64,000 nt of DNA from Rhodobacter aestuarii (GTDB lineage: Bacteria > Pseudomonadota > Alphaproteobacteria > Rhodobacterales > Rhodobacteraceae). The stretch covers positions 164,585 to 228,584 of the forward strand of contig NZ_FTOG01000009.1 of assembly GCF_900156655.1 (NCBI RefSeq), read 5' to 3'. Position 1 is the first letter of the stretch. The number at the start of each line of letters is the position of its first letter. Positions 8,727-17,939 of the stretch are shown one piece after another. A program made the translations under genes and the position numbers. Below the pieces are notes generated by a model, which worked only from the letters and a program-made list of their open reading frames with translations, did not search any database and was not told where the DNA came from.

Positions 8727-8741
8727 GAACGAAAAGGGACC
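8727..8741. promoter_or_regulatory. Possible LexA (SOS) box upstream of uvrB
   Basis: GAAC, seven bases, then GACC lie 30 bases before the uvrB start. Alphaproteobacterial LexA recognises GTTC-N7-GTTC (GAAC-N7-GAAC on the other strand), so this site has one mismatch. uvrB is a common SOS target, which supports the idea, but a one-mismatch match of eight defined bases is weak evidence. Confidence 0.3.
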
Positions 8742-8770
8742 GACATTGAGGCCTGTCCAAGGATGCCGCG

Positions 8771-10954
<2,184 letters not shown>

Positions 10955-11049
10955 CCAAAGCACAACCAAGGGCTGTTTCGAATTCAAAATCGCGTGATTT
11001 GGGTGTATCCTTCTCCGCATTGTAAGTGTGTTGAGGAAGGAGTTACCCC

Positions 11050-11418
11050 ATGAAACATCCGACCCCTACGGACAACCGCGCTTGGTTCCGCGAAATGCTT
11101 GAAAAAGCCAGACGGAACGAAATTGAGCGCTGGCGCGATGCAATGGTCAAAAAGCTGGAAATTCTAGAACTTGCCTCACCCGAAGGCCTGCATCTGCCAG
11201 AGCCGGTTCCGCAAGGCTATGATGATCCATTGTTTTATGATGATCCGCTATTCTTCGATGACCCGATTTTCAACCGAATGCTTGCCAAAGATCCGAAGCG
11301 GGCAGATTGGTTCGAGCGGATGAAAATCGCTCGCCAAATCAAGGCGGCCAACGAGTTGCGCGACATGTTGGACGAAGTTCTCAAGCTGAAAGAACGCGAC
11401 CTGACCCCGCATCGCTGA
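11050..11418 (+). CDS. Hypothetical protein with a triple DDP motif
   Basis: This 122-residue soluble protein has a good ribosome-binding site (AGGAAGGAG) before its ATG. The N-terminal half is charged and helical (EMLEKARRNEIERWRDAM). A centre of three near-identical units (YDDPLF, YDDPLF, FDDPIF, at about residues 57-75) follows, then a basic helical C-terminus (WFERMKIARQIKAANELRD). I do not recognise a family. The clean start signal, codon pattern and downstream hairpin suggest it is real. It could be a small adaptor or DNA-associated protein, but no function is supported. Confidence 0.65.
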   Translation: MKHPTPTDNRAWFREMLEKARRNEIERWRDAMVKKLEILELASPEGLHLPEPVPQGYDDPLFYDDPLFFDDPIFNRMLAKDPKRADWFERMKIARQIKAANELRDMLDEVLKLKERDLTPHR

Positions 11419-11435
11419 ATCTTACGCCAAGCATT

Positions 11436-11455
11436 GGGGCGGCATTTCCCGCCCC
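11436..11455 (+). terminator. Short hairpin after the DDP-motif gene
   Basis: GGGGCGG (11436-11442) pairs with CCGCCCC (11449-11455) across a six-base loop, 18 bases after the stop codon. Only two T residues follow, so it may be a weak terminator. Confidence 0.5.
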
Positions 11456-11617
11456 TTACCCGCGCGCACATGCGTGCCGCAATTTAAAACTCGCCCGCAG
11501 CTCTCCCAAGATCGGTCCAAAGCTGCGGAAAACCGTTTTAATCACGTTGTTTAAGTTACGCGTTTCCGGGCTGCGCCCCCAAAACATGCAGTCGCCCGTC
11601 TGGCACATGAGGTTGAT

Positions 11618-12592
11618 ATGACTGTTGCAACACTCACCCCCAAAGATATGGCGAAAAAGGCTTTCGCCGCCATGAGCATGCTGAGCGCGCCCCCCGCCGA
11701 ATGTATGCGTGCTGTCACGCTTGGAGATAGCTCAAAATTCGAAGCCGCTGCGGGATTTCCGGCCAAGATTGTCACGGGAAAAGACGGCGAAGCGTTTTGC
11801 AAAAAGCGCAATCCGAAAAATCCGCCAAACGCATGCTATGACTGGAGCACGAAAAAGCTTTATGTGCGGTTTGACCCGGCCAAGATGGATGGTGGCGGGG
11901 CCGCGACCTTTGTGCATGAGCTCATTCACGCCTGTGAACAGCACTCCAACTCGTATCCTACCCCGATCATTGATGCCATCACCGCGCTGCTCCCGAACAA
12001 CACGCCGGAGCGGGCGATGCTGGAGCGCAACGCGACCTATTTCGACCGCGCACTGAACCAACTCAAAGCACTGCCAGCCTATGAAAAGCCCCTTCCTGCC
12101 GGGGCGGATATCTTTGACACCACGCGCCGAATTCTGGACATCATCGCAGCCTTTCAAGCCTATGATCTTGCCGAGCAAGGCTTTTTGATCGACAAAGCCC
12201 CGCCATACCCGCCCAACCATAAGGATCTAAAAGACTTTCTGGGCATAGATATCGCCTTTGAGCGGGTGCTACAGCATTACGCAACAGGCGCGGCAGGGGA
12301 ACGGTTGGCGATCCTTGCGGGCCACTGGAAAGAAATCGCGCCAATCGCTCCTGCCCTCGAAGGGCTTTATGAAAAAACCGAGCGCGCCTACATGAAAACC
12401 GTCGATGCGTGGCTTGCCGCACAAGGTCCGGGCCTGAGCGCTGCGGAGAAAAAAGAACACCGCAACGCCAAGGAAGAGGAAGCGATTTTGGCCGCGGCCG
12501 CGCAGGTTGCCGAATACTTGGAAATGGTGATCGGTCCCGAGGCGGCGAAGCTTTATCCGGGCGGCCAACTCCCGCGCAAACCCGGCTTTTAA
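11618..12592 (+). CDS. Orphan HExxH protein, putative zinc metallopeptidase
   Basis: This 324-residue protein has no signal peptide or membrane segment. At about residues 107-116 it carries HELIHACEQH, an HExxH zinc motif with a further His five residues on, preceded by a Gly/Ala-rich strand (GGGAATFVHE). Cys residues cluster before it (AFCKKRNPKNPPNACYD). The remainder is helical with a charged C-terminal helix (AAEKKEHRNAKEEEA). I do not recognise the family. Stand-alone HExxH domains of this size occur in effector and toxin domains as well as housekeeping peptidases. A GAGG ribosome-binding site lies six bases before the ATG. Transcription is convergent with the next gene. Confidence 0.65.
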   Translation: MTVATLTPKDMAKKAFAAMSMLSAPPAECMRAVTLGDSSKFEAAAGFPAKIVTGKDGEAFCKKRNPKNPPNACYDWSTKKLYVRFDPAKMDGGGAATFVHELIHACEQHSNSYPTPIIDAITALLPNNTPERAMLERNATYFDRALNQLKALPAYEKPLPAGADIFDTTRRILDIIAAFQAYDLAEQGFLIDKAPPYPPNHKDLKDFLGIDIAFERVLQHYATGAAGERLAILAGHWKEIAPIAPALEGLYEKTERAYMKTVDAWLAAQGPGLSAAEKKEHRNAKEEEAILAAAAQVAEYLEMVIGPEAAKLYPGGQLPRKPGF

Positions 12593-12606
12593 CGCCTTGA
12601 GGATGG

Positions 12607-12626
12607 GGCGGATTTAATAATCCGCC
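12607..12626. terminator. Bidirectional hairpin between convergent genes
   Basis: GGCGGATT and AATCCGCC flank a TAAT loop. The hairpin overlaps the stop codon of the minus-strand monooxygenase gene and lies 15 bases after the stop of the plus-strand HExxH gene, a position typical of a shared terminator, although no strong T-run is present. Confidence 0.5.
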
Positions 12627-12931
12627 GCCACCTCATACATCACGGGCTCAAAACTCCGGCACAGGGTGGCGATCACCTTGTTGCGCGCGATCATTTCCGG
12701 GCTGCGGAGCATGGCTTGGTAATCGCCACGCTTTTCCCATTTCGAATAGGTGGCGATCCGGGTCTGGGCGTCATTCATATGCAGCCCAGCGCCCAGAAAG
12801 CCCGCCGCTTGGCTGATGCACTCGGTATAGGCTTTTTGCAGATGCTCCATCAGTTCGGACGCTGTGGCCGGTGTCATCTCGAAGGTGCAGATCACCGTCT
12901 GGCCATCAAAATCGGCTTTGATCTCTGGCAT
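12614..12931 (-). CDS. Antibiotic biosynthesis monooxygenase (ABM)-domain protein
   Basis: This 105-residue protein has the length and pattern of a ferredoxin-like ABM domain. It starts MPEIKADFDGQTVICTFEM and has a helix (TASELMEHLQKAYTECI), a strand-turn with GLHMND, then IATYSKWEKRGDYQAMLRSP, the part most typical of ABM dimers. Such proteins act as quinol or heme monooxygenases or simply as small dimeric binding proteins. The ATG at 12931 is used because the longer frame upstream is Cys/Pro-rich and unrelated. It is transcribed away from the ABC importer. The precise reaction is unknown. Confidence 0.7.
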   Translation of the reverse strand: MPEIKADFDGQTVICTFEMTPATASELMEHLQKAYTECISQAAGFLGAGLHMNDAQTRIATYSKWEKRGDYQAMLRSPEMIARNKVIATLCRSFEPVMYEVAADY

Positions 12932-13092
12932 GCTCTCTCCTCCTGTCTCCCTTGCGTCAGGATGACACAGGTCCGCACAAAATCCAGCCTTTTCGCCCGT
13001 GCCGCAGCGTTCCGCCCCTGCTCCGAACCCCACGCATGACGGGGGCGTAACAGAATTGTTGCAACGCGGCGCATTTCGCGCAAATCTTTCCC

Positions 13093-13110
13093 GGTCGGTC
13101 AAAACCGACC
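13093..13110. promoter_or_regulatory. Perfect palindrome upstream of ABC importer operon
   Basis: GGTCGGT and ACCGACC (seven bases each) flank CAAA, 100 bases before the binding-protein start and 160 bases before the divergent monooxygenase gene. The spacing and symmetry suit an operator for a dimeric regulator. No regulator gene lies next to it. Confidence 0.4.
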
Positions 13111-13209
13111 ATTGAAGGGGGGCGCACGTCGCAAGACTGTCACAGAACGCGCCTAGGTGCTGGCTGGTGCCCGTTGTGGGCCCAACCTTCCGAAAACGGG
13201 GAGAAAAGA

Positions 13210-14307
13210 ATGAAACCGATCCACGTCCTCGCCGGGGCTGCTGCGCTTCTGGCCTCGACCGCGCTCGTCCATGCCGATGATATGGCCGCGCTGGAAGCTG
13301 CCGCGAAAGAAGAAGGCATGCTGACCACCATCGCGCTGCCGCACAGCTGGTGTGGCTATGGCGATGTGATCGCTGGCTTCAAAGCGAAATATCCGGACAT
13401 TGAAGTCAACGAGTTGAACCCCGATGCGGGCTCGGCCGATGAGCTGGAAGCGATCCGTGCGAACGTCGGCAACACCGGCCCGCAAGCCCCCGACGTGATC
13501 GACGTGGGTCTGTCCTTTGGCCCGCAAGCCAAAGAAGAAGGCCTGATCCAACCCTATAAAGTGTCCACCTGGGACGATATCCCGGATGCCGTGAAAGACG
13601 CTGATGGCTATTGGTATGGCGACTATTATGGCGTCATGTCCTTCATGGTGAACAAAGACCTCGTGATGGATACCCCCAAAGATTGGGGCGATCTGCTCAA
13701 ATCCGATTACGTGGGCCAAGTGGCGCTGGCCGGTGACCCGCGTGCCTCGAACCAAGCGATCTTGGCGGTGCTCGCCGCGGGCATGGCCAATGGCGGTGCG
13801 GCTGGCCAAGAAGCCGGTGAGAAAGGCCTTGAATACTTCAAGGAAATGAATGCGAACGGCAACTTCGTTCCGGTCATCGGCAAAGCGGGCACGCTCGCCC
13901 AAGGCGCGACGCCGATCGTCGTGATGTGGGACTATAACGCCTTGGCCGCGCGCGACACGCTGGCGGGCAACCCGCCGGTTGAGGTCGTTGTGCCGGAAAC
14001 CGGCGTTTTGGCGGGCGTTTATGTGCAGGCGATTTCCGCCCATGCGCCGCACCCGAATGCCGCGAAACTCTGGATGGAATACATCTATTCGGATGAAGGC
14101 CAAAACCTCTGGCTCAAAGGCTACTGCCACCCGGCGCGCTTCAACGCGATGGCCGAAGCGGGCGTTGTGCCGCAAGAGCTGATCGACGCGCTGCCCCCGG
14201 CAGAAGCCTATGCCAAGGCCTATTTCCCGTCTCTTGACGAGCAAGGCGCGAACAAAGAAGCCGTGACCGCTGGCTGGGATGCGGTCGTGGGCGCCAACGT
14301 CCAATAA
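13210..14307 (+). CDS. ABC importer, periplasmic substrate-binding protein (family 1)
   Basis: This 365-residue binding protein has an N-terminal signal peptide (MKPIHVLAGAAALLASTALV, cleaved about HADD). The mature part has the two-lobe binding-protein pattern: TTIALPHSWCGYGDVIAGF, later DVIDVGLSFGPQ and WYGDYYGVMSFMVNKD. It resembles the PotD/AfuA group that binds polyamines, ferric ions, thiamine or phosphonates, but the ligand is not readable from sequence. Two permeases and an ATPase follow on the same strand, so the importer is complete. The ATG at 13210 is chosen because it has an AG-rich ribosome-binding site (GGGGAGAAAAG) and begins the signal peptide. Confidence 0.88.
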   Translation: MKPIHVLAGAAALLASTALVHADDMAALEAAAKEEGMLTTIALPHSWCGYGDVIAGFKAKYPDIEVNELNPDAGSADELEAIRANVGNTGPQAPDVIDVGLSFGPQAKEEGLIQPYKVSTWDDIPDAVKDADGYWYGDYYGVMSFMVNKDLVMDTPKDWGDLLKSDYVGQVALAGDPRASNQAILAVLAAGMANGGAAGQEAGEKGLEYFKEMNANGNFVPVIGKAGTLAQGATPIVVMWDYNALAARDTLAGNPPVEVVVPETGVLAGVYVQAISAHAPHPNAAKLWMEYIYSDEGQNLWLKGYCHPARFNAMAEAGVVPQELIDALPPAEAYAKAYFPSLDEQGANKEAVTAGWDAVVGANVQ

Positions 14308-14327
14308 ACCGGGGCCCCTGCCCCTTC

Positions 14328-14360
14328 GCCGCCTCCGGCCCCGCGCCGGGGGCGGCTTTT
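14328..14360 (+). terminator. Strong intercistronic stem-loop in ABC operon
   Basis: An 11-bp stem (14328-14338 with 14346-14356, one G-U pair) and seven-base loop are followed by TTTT. It lies between the binding-protein gene and the first permease. Such attenuators commonly allow more binding protein than permease to be made. Confidence 0.75.
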
Positions 14361-14366
14361 GACCGA

Positions 14367-15254
14367 ATGGACCCACGCGTGACAGAGCATCCCCCGCCGC
14401 CCCCGCGCCGCAGGCTCAACCTTGCCTGGATCGGCATTTTGCCTTTCGCCGCCTTTGTCGCGCTGTTTTTGATTGCGCCAACGATGAAGATCGTGATCGG
14501 CGCCTTTCAGCGGGCCGATGGCAGCTTCACGCTTGAAAACATCTTTGGGCTGTTCACGCCGACGATCCTCTCAAGCTATTGGGTTTCTATCAAAATTTCG
14601 CTCGCCTCTTCGGCTTTGGGGTCGTTGATCGGCTTTTTGATGGCGGCAGCGATGGTGCTGGGCGGGTTGCCGCGCTTCATCCGCTCCCCTTTGCTCACCT
14701 TTTCGGGCGTGGCGTCAAACTTTGCGGGCGTGCCGCTCGCCTTTGCGTTTTTGGCGACCCTTGGCCCGCTGGGGCTGGTGACCATGTGGCTGCGCACCGA
14801 ATTTGGCATCAACCTGCGCGCTATGGGGTTCAACATCCTCAGTTTCTGGGGTCTGACGATCACCTATATCTTCTTTCAGATCCCCTTGATGATCTTGATC
14901 ATCACCCCCGCCCTTGATGGGCTGAAACGCGAATGGCGCGAGGCGGCGCAATCGCTTGGCGCCTCTGCCACGCAATATTGGACCCAAGTCGCGCTGCCGA
15001 TTTTGGCCCCCAACATTTTGGGCACTTTCGCGCTGCTGTTTGCTAATGCTTTCGGGGCTGTGGCCACGGCGATTGCGCTGACGGGTTCTAGCCTCAACAT
15101 CGTGCCGATCATGCTCTTTGCGCAAATTCGCGGCGACGTGCTGGGCAACCCGCATTTGGGCTATGCGATGGCCTTTGGCATGATCTTGGTCACAGCGCTG
15201 GCCAATGTGCTTTATATCGTGCTGCGGATGCGCTCAGAAAGGTGGCTCAAATGA
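14367..15254 (+). CDS. ABC importer permease, first subunit
   Basis: This 295-residue inner-membrane permease has about six hydrophobic segments, with the binding-protein-dependent (EAA) loop near residue 190 (EWREAAQSLGASATQYWTQV), which contacts the ATPase. A proline-rich cytoplasmic N-terminus (PPPPPRRR) precedes the first membrane helix. Its stop overlaps the second permease start by four bases (ATGA). The start at ATG 14367 could be replaced by a GTG at 14379. The role is substrate translocation for the importer. Confidence 0.88.
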   Translation: MDPRVTEHPPPPPRRRLNLAWIGILPFAAFVALFLIAPTMKIVIGAFQRADGSFTLENIFGLFTPTILSSYWVSIKISLASSALGSLIGFLMAAAMVLGGLPRFIRSPLLTFSGVASNFAGVPLAFAFLATLGPLGLVTMWLRTEFGINLRAMGFNILSFWGLTITYIFFQIPLMILIITPALDGLKREWREAAQSLGASATQYWTQVALPILAPNILGTFALLFANAFGAVATAIALTGSSLNIVPIMLFAQIRGDVLGNPHLGYAMAFGMILVTALANVLYIVLRMRSERWLK

Positions 15255-16033
15255 AACGTGCTGCCGCTTGGTCGATCCTGCTTGTTGGGATGCTTTACTT
15301 CATCTTGCCGCTCGTCGGCATGGTGGAGTTCTCGCTCTCGATGAAGCGCGGGGTTTATAGTTTTGAGGCGTATCGCGTTGTTTTTGCCGATCCGCAGTTT
15401 CGCCAGACCTTCTCCTACTCGGTCTTGATGGCAGTGCTGACGATCCTGTTTGGCGTGCTTTTGGTGGTGCCCACGGCGTTTTGGGTGCGTCTTAAGCTGC
15501 CGGGTCTGCGGCCCTATGTAGAATTCGTCACGCTGTTGCCGCTCGTGATCCCGGCGATTGTCGTCGTTTTTGGCTATATACGGCTCTATAACACCTCAAG
15601 CTGGTTGCCGATGACCGGCTCTGTCACCGGCACGAACCTGTTGTTGCTCTTTGGCTATTCGATGCTGAGCCTGCCTTACATGTATCGCGCTATCGACACG
15701 GGGCTGCGCACGATTGATGTCGCCACGCTGACCGAGGCCGCGCAATCGCTTGGCGCGGGCTGGTTTACGATCTTGGCGAAGATCATCATGCCAAATGTGT
15801 TGGTGGCGGTGCTCTCTGGCGCGTTCGTCACCTTTGCCATCGTGATGGGGGAATTCACGCTCGCCGCGCTTTTGGACCGGCCCGCCTTTGGCCCCTATCT
15901 GCAGCTTATGGGCGCCAACAAAGCCTATGAGCCGTTTGCGCTTTCCACCATCGCTTTCATCATCACTTGGGCCTGCATGGGGCTGATCCAGCTCGTGACC
16001 CGGCTCACCAAACACGACAAGGCCGCCCGATGA
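15251..16033 (+). CDS. ABC importer permease, second subunit
   Basis: This 260-residue permease has six predicted membrane helices and an EAA loop (TEAAQSLGAGWFTILAKIIMP) near residue 160. It pairs with the preceding permease as a heterodimer. The ATG at 15251 overlaps the previous stop (ATGA), which decides the start over an in-frame GTG at 15242. Its own stop overlaps the ATPase start by four bases, so the three genes are translationally coupled. Confidence 0.88.
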   Translation: MKRAAAWSILLVGMLYFILPLVGMVEFSLSMKRGVYSFEAYRVVFADPQFRQTFSYSVLMAVLTILFGVLLVVPTAFWVRLKLPGLRPYVEFVTLLPLVIPAIVVVFGYIRLYNTSSWLPMTGSVTGTNLLLLFGYSMLSLPYMYRAIDTGLRTIDVATLTEAAQSLGAGWFTILAKIIMPNVLVAVLSGAFVTFAIVMGEFTLAALLDRPAFGPYLQLMGANKAYEPFALSTIAFIITWACMGLIQLVTRLTKHDKAAR

Positions 16034-17073
16034 GCTATCTCACGCTATCGCATCTGGAAAAAAGCTTCGGCCCGGCGCGGGTGGTGAAGGATTTCAACCT
16101 CACCGTGGAACAGGGTGAGTTCATCTCGCTTTTGGGCCCCTCGGGCTGCGGCAAGACCACGGTCTTGCGCATGGTGGCAGGGTTTGAACTGCCCACCTCG
16201 GGCGGCATCACGATTGAAGGGCAAGACGTCACGCACCTCCGCCCGAACCAACGCAATATCGGCATGGTGTTTCAGGCCTATGCGCTTTTCCCAAACCTGA
16301 CGGTGGCGCAAAACGTGGGCTTTGGGCTGAAGGTCAAAGGCACCCCCAAGGCCGAGATCAAGGGCCGGGTGGAAGAGATGCTGTCGCTCATTGGCCTCTC
16401 GGACCTTGGCAACCGCTATCCGTTCCAGCTTTCGGGCGGGCAGCAGCAGCGGGTGGCCCTTGCGCGCGCGCTCGCACCCAAACCTTCGGTGCTGTTGCTT
16501 GATGAGCCGCTTTCCGCGCTTGATGCCAAGGTGCGGGTCAGCCTGCGCAATGAAATTCGCCAGATTCAGCGCGAATTGGGCATCACCACGATCTTTGTGA
16601 CCCATGACCAAGAAGAGGCGCTGTCGATGTCGGACCGGGTGGTGGTGATGCATGAAGGCATTGCCGATCAGGTCGGCACGCCGTTTGACATTTATAACCG
16701 CCCCGCCACGCGGTTTGTGGCAGGCTTTGTCGGCACGTTGAACACGCTGGAAGCGAAGGTGCTGGATGCCGCTGCGGGTAAAGTGGCGCTTGGCGGGGCA
16801 GAGATCACCCTGCCCGGCCCGCTGCCTGCAGGGTCGGTCACGCTGGGGCTGCGCCCCGAGGCGGTGCGTCTCGGCAATGGCACTGGCCCACAACTGCAAG
16901 CGACGATCAAAGACGTTGATTTCTTGGGCTCGGTGATCCGACTGCGGGCCGATTTGGCCGGTCAGTCGATTGCCTTTGACACATTCAACACCACCAAAAC
17001 CACCCCGCCCAAAGTGGGGGAAACGGTCGCGCTCGGGCTCGACCCGGCGGATCTTTTGGTGATCGGCGGCTAA
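16030..17073 (+). CDS. ABC importer ATP-binding protein
   Basis: This 347-residue ATPase has Walker A GPSGCGKTT (residues 36-44), Q-loop FQAYALFP, signature LSGGQQQR (about 134-141), Walker B LLLDEP and H-loop VTHDQEEA. A C-terminal TOBE-type regulatory domain follows (ADQVGTPFDIYNRPATRFVAGF), typical of polyamine, iron and sugar-type importers. It energises the importer. The ATG overlaps the permease stop (ATGA) and is preferred over a longer in-frame start at 15967. Confidence 0.92.
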   Translation: MSYLTLSHLEKSFGPARVVKDFNLTVEQGEFISLLGPSGCGKTTVLRMVAGFELPTSGGITIEGQDVTHLRPNQRNIGMVFQAYALFPNLTVAQNVGFGLKVKGTPKAEIKGRVEEMLSLIGLSDLGNRYPFQLSGGQQQRVALARALAPKPSVLLLDEPLSALDAKVRVSLRNEIRQIQRELGITTIFVTHDQEEALSMSDRVVVMHEGIADQVGTPFDIYNRPATRFVAGFVGTLNTLEAKVLDAAAGKVALGGAEITLPGPLPAGSVTLGLRPEAVRLGNGTGPQLQATIKDVDFLGSVIRLRADLAGQSIAFDTFNTTKTTPPKVGETVALGLDPADLLVIGG

Positions 17074-17085
17074 CCCGCCGATCAC
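17059..17085. terminator. Bidirectional hairpin between convergent genes
   Basis: GTGATCGGCGG (17059-17069) and CCGCCGATCAC (17075-17085) form a perfect 11-bp stem with a five-base loop that includes most of the ATPase stop codon. It separates the ATPase gene from the minus-strand secreted-protein gene. Confidence 0.65.
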
Positions 17086-17091
17086 GTCCGT

Positions 17092-17888
17092 TCACTCGCG
17101 CGAATAGGCGAAATGTGCTGTTTGCTCTGCCTGCGCATCGCAGGGCACAGCATTGACCGGCCAAGGAAAGCTCATTGACGGGTCGCGGGTCTCTTGCAAG
17201 ATCGTCCAGCAGGTGCCGTCCCCGCCGCGCCGCACCAGGCCTTCGAACGCGAATTGGCCCTGTTGCACCCAATACCAATCGGCCGTGACCTCGTCGCAAG
17301 GCTGGAGCACCAATTCGGCGGGTTTCATCATCCCCGGCGCCTCAAGCCCAATGCACAGATCCGGGTGCTTGTTCACCGTAATCCGCCCGCCCGGCATAAT
17401 ATCGAACAAACGATCCTGCCCGAGCCGACAATTGTGCAACTCGAGCGGCTGCCCCGCCATCAATGGCCCGCCGCGCCAATACAGGCCGAACTGGCCGAGA
17501 TCGGCGAGAGCATCACCCCATCGGGCTGGGCGGCCAAGGCCGCCTGCGTTTCCGCCGCAGGCAAGGCCCAAGCACAAATCCGCGTGCCTGGTGCGACCCA
17601 GCACGCCCCCTCTTGGCGCAGCGCCCCAAGCGGGGCCTGCGCATGGGTGGAGAGCGGATCGGCGTTCCAGTGCCCATCGGCCTGCCCCGGGGTATTCACG
17701 GAAACATCGGCAAAATAGCTGTCATTGCCAACCTGAAACGAGCCGCCGCTACGGGGCGAAAAATAACACCGGCCAGTGACATGACGCACCCCGCCCACGG
17801 TGATTTCACAATTCACCGGGCGGGTATCGGCAAGTGCAAAGCTGGGCAGCAGCACGGCCCAAAGGGCCAAAATAAGAAAACGCATCAA
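17092..17888 (-). pseudogene. Secreted Cys-module protein, apparent frameshift
   Basis: Two overlapping minus-strand frames read as one protein of about 264 residues broken by a single-base deletion near 17467-17469, where a G-run on the coding strand is one base short. The first part has a signal peptide (MMRFLILALWAVLLPSFALA) and a module with GHWNADPLSTHAQAPLG and CWVAPGTRICAWA. The second continues as PLMAGQPLELHNCRLGQDR with LCIGLEAPGMMKPAELVL and LQPCDE, which resembles a ricin-type beta-trefoil. The join fits well in sense (CIGAAG then PLMAG). It could be a true pseudogene or an assembly error. The module recurs in the neighbouring 355-residue protein. Confidence 0.6.
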
Positions 17889-17911
17889 AGAAGCTCCGCA
17901 AAGAAAAATGA

Positions 17912-17930
17912 GGCCGCCCTTGCGGCGGCC
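17912..17930 (-). terminator. Terminator of the 355-residue secreted-protein gene
   Basis: GGCCGCC and GGCGGCC form a seven-bp stem around CTTGC. On the minus strand the stem is followed within a few bases by a TTTTT-containing run, 10 bases after the stop codon at 17940. Confidence 0.6.
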
Positions 17931-17939
17931 CCAAAACCG

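Larger units (their letters stand above)
8421..8770. other. Divergent intergenic region between NDUFS4-like gene and uvrB
   Basis: The region carries a large perfect inverted repeat (8535-8587), an AT-richer segment near 8660-8700 suited to a promoter, and a LexA-like half-site pair at 8727-8741 before uvrB. No protein-coding gene is convincing here. Confidence 0.5.

Noticed and set aside
12932..13209. Riboswitch (thiamine or glycine type) before the ABC importer
   Set aside because: The region has a short palindrome but none of the conserved aptamer strings I would expect.
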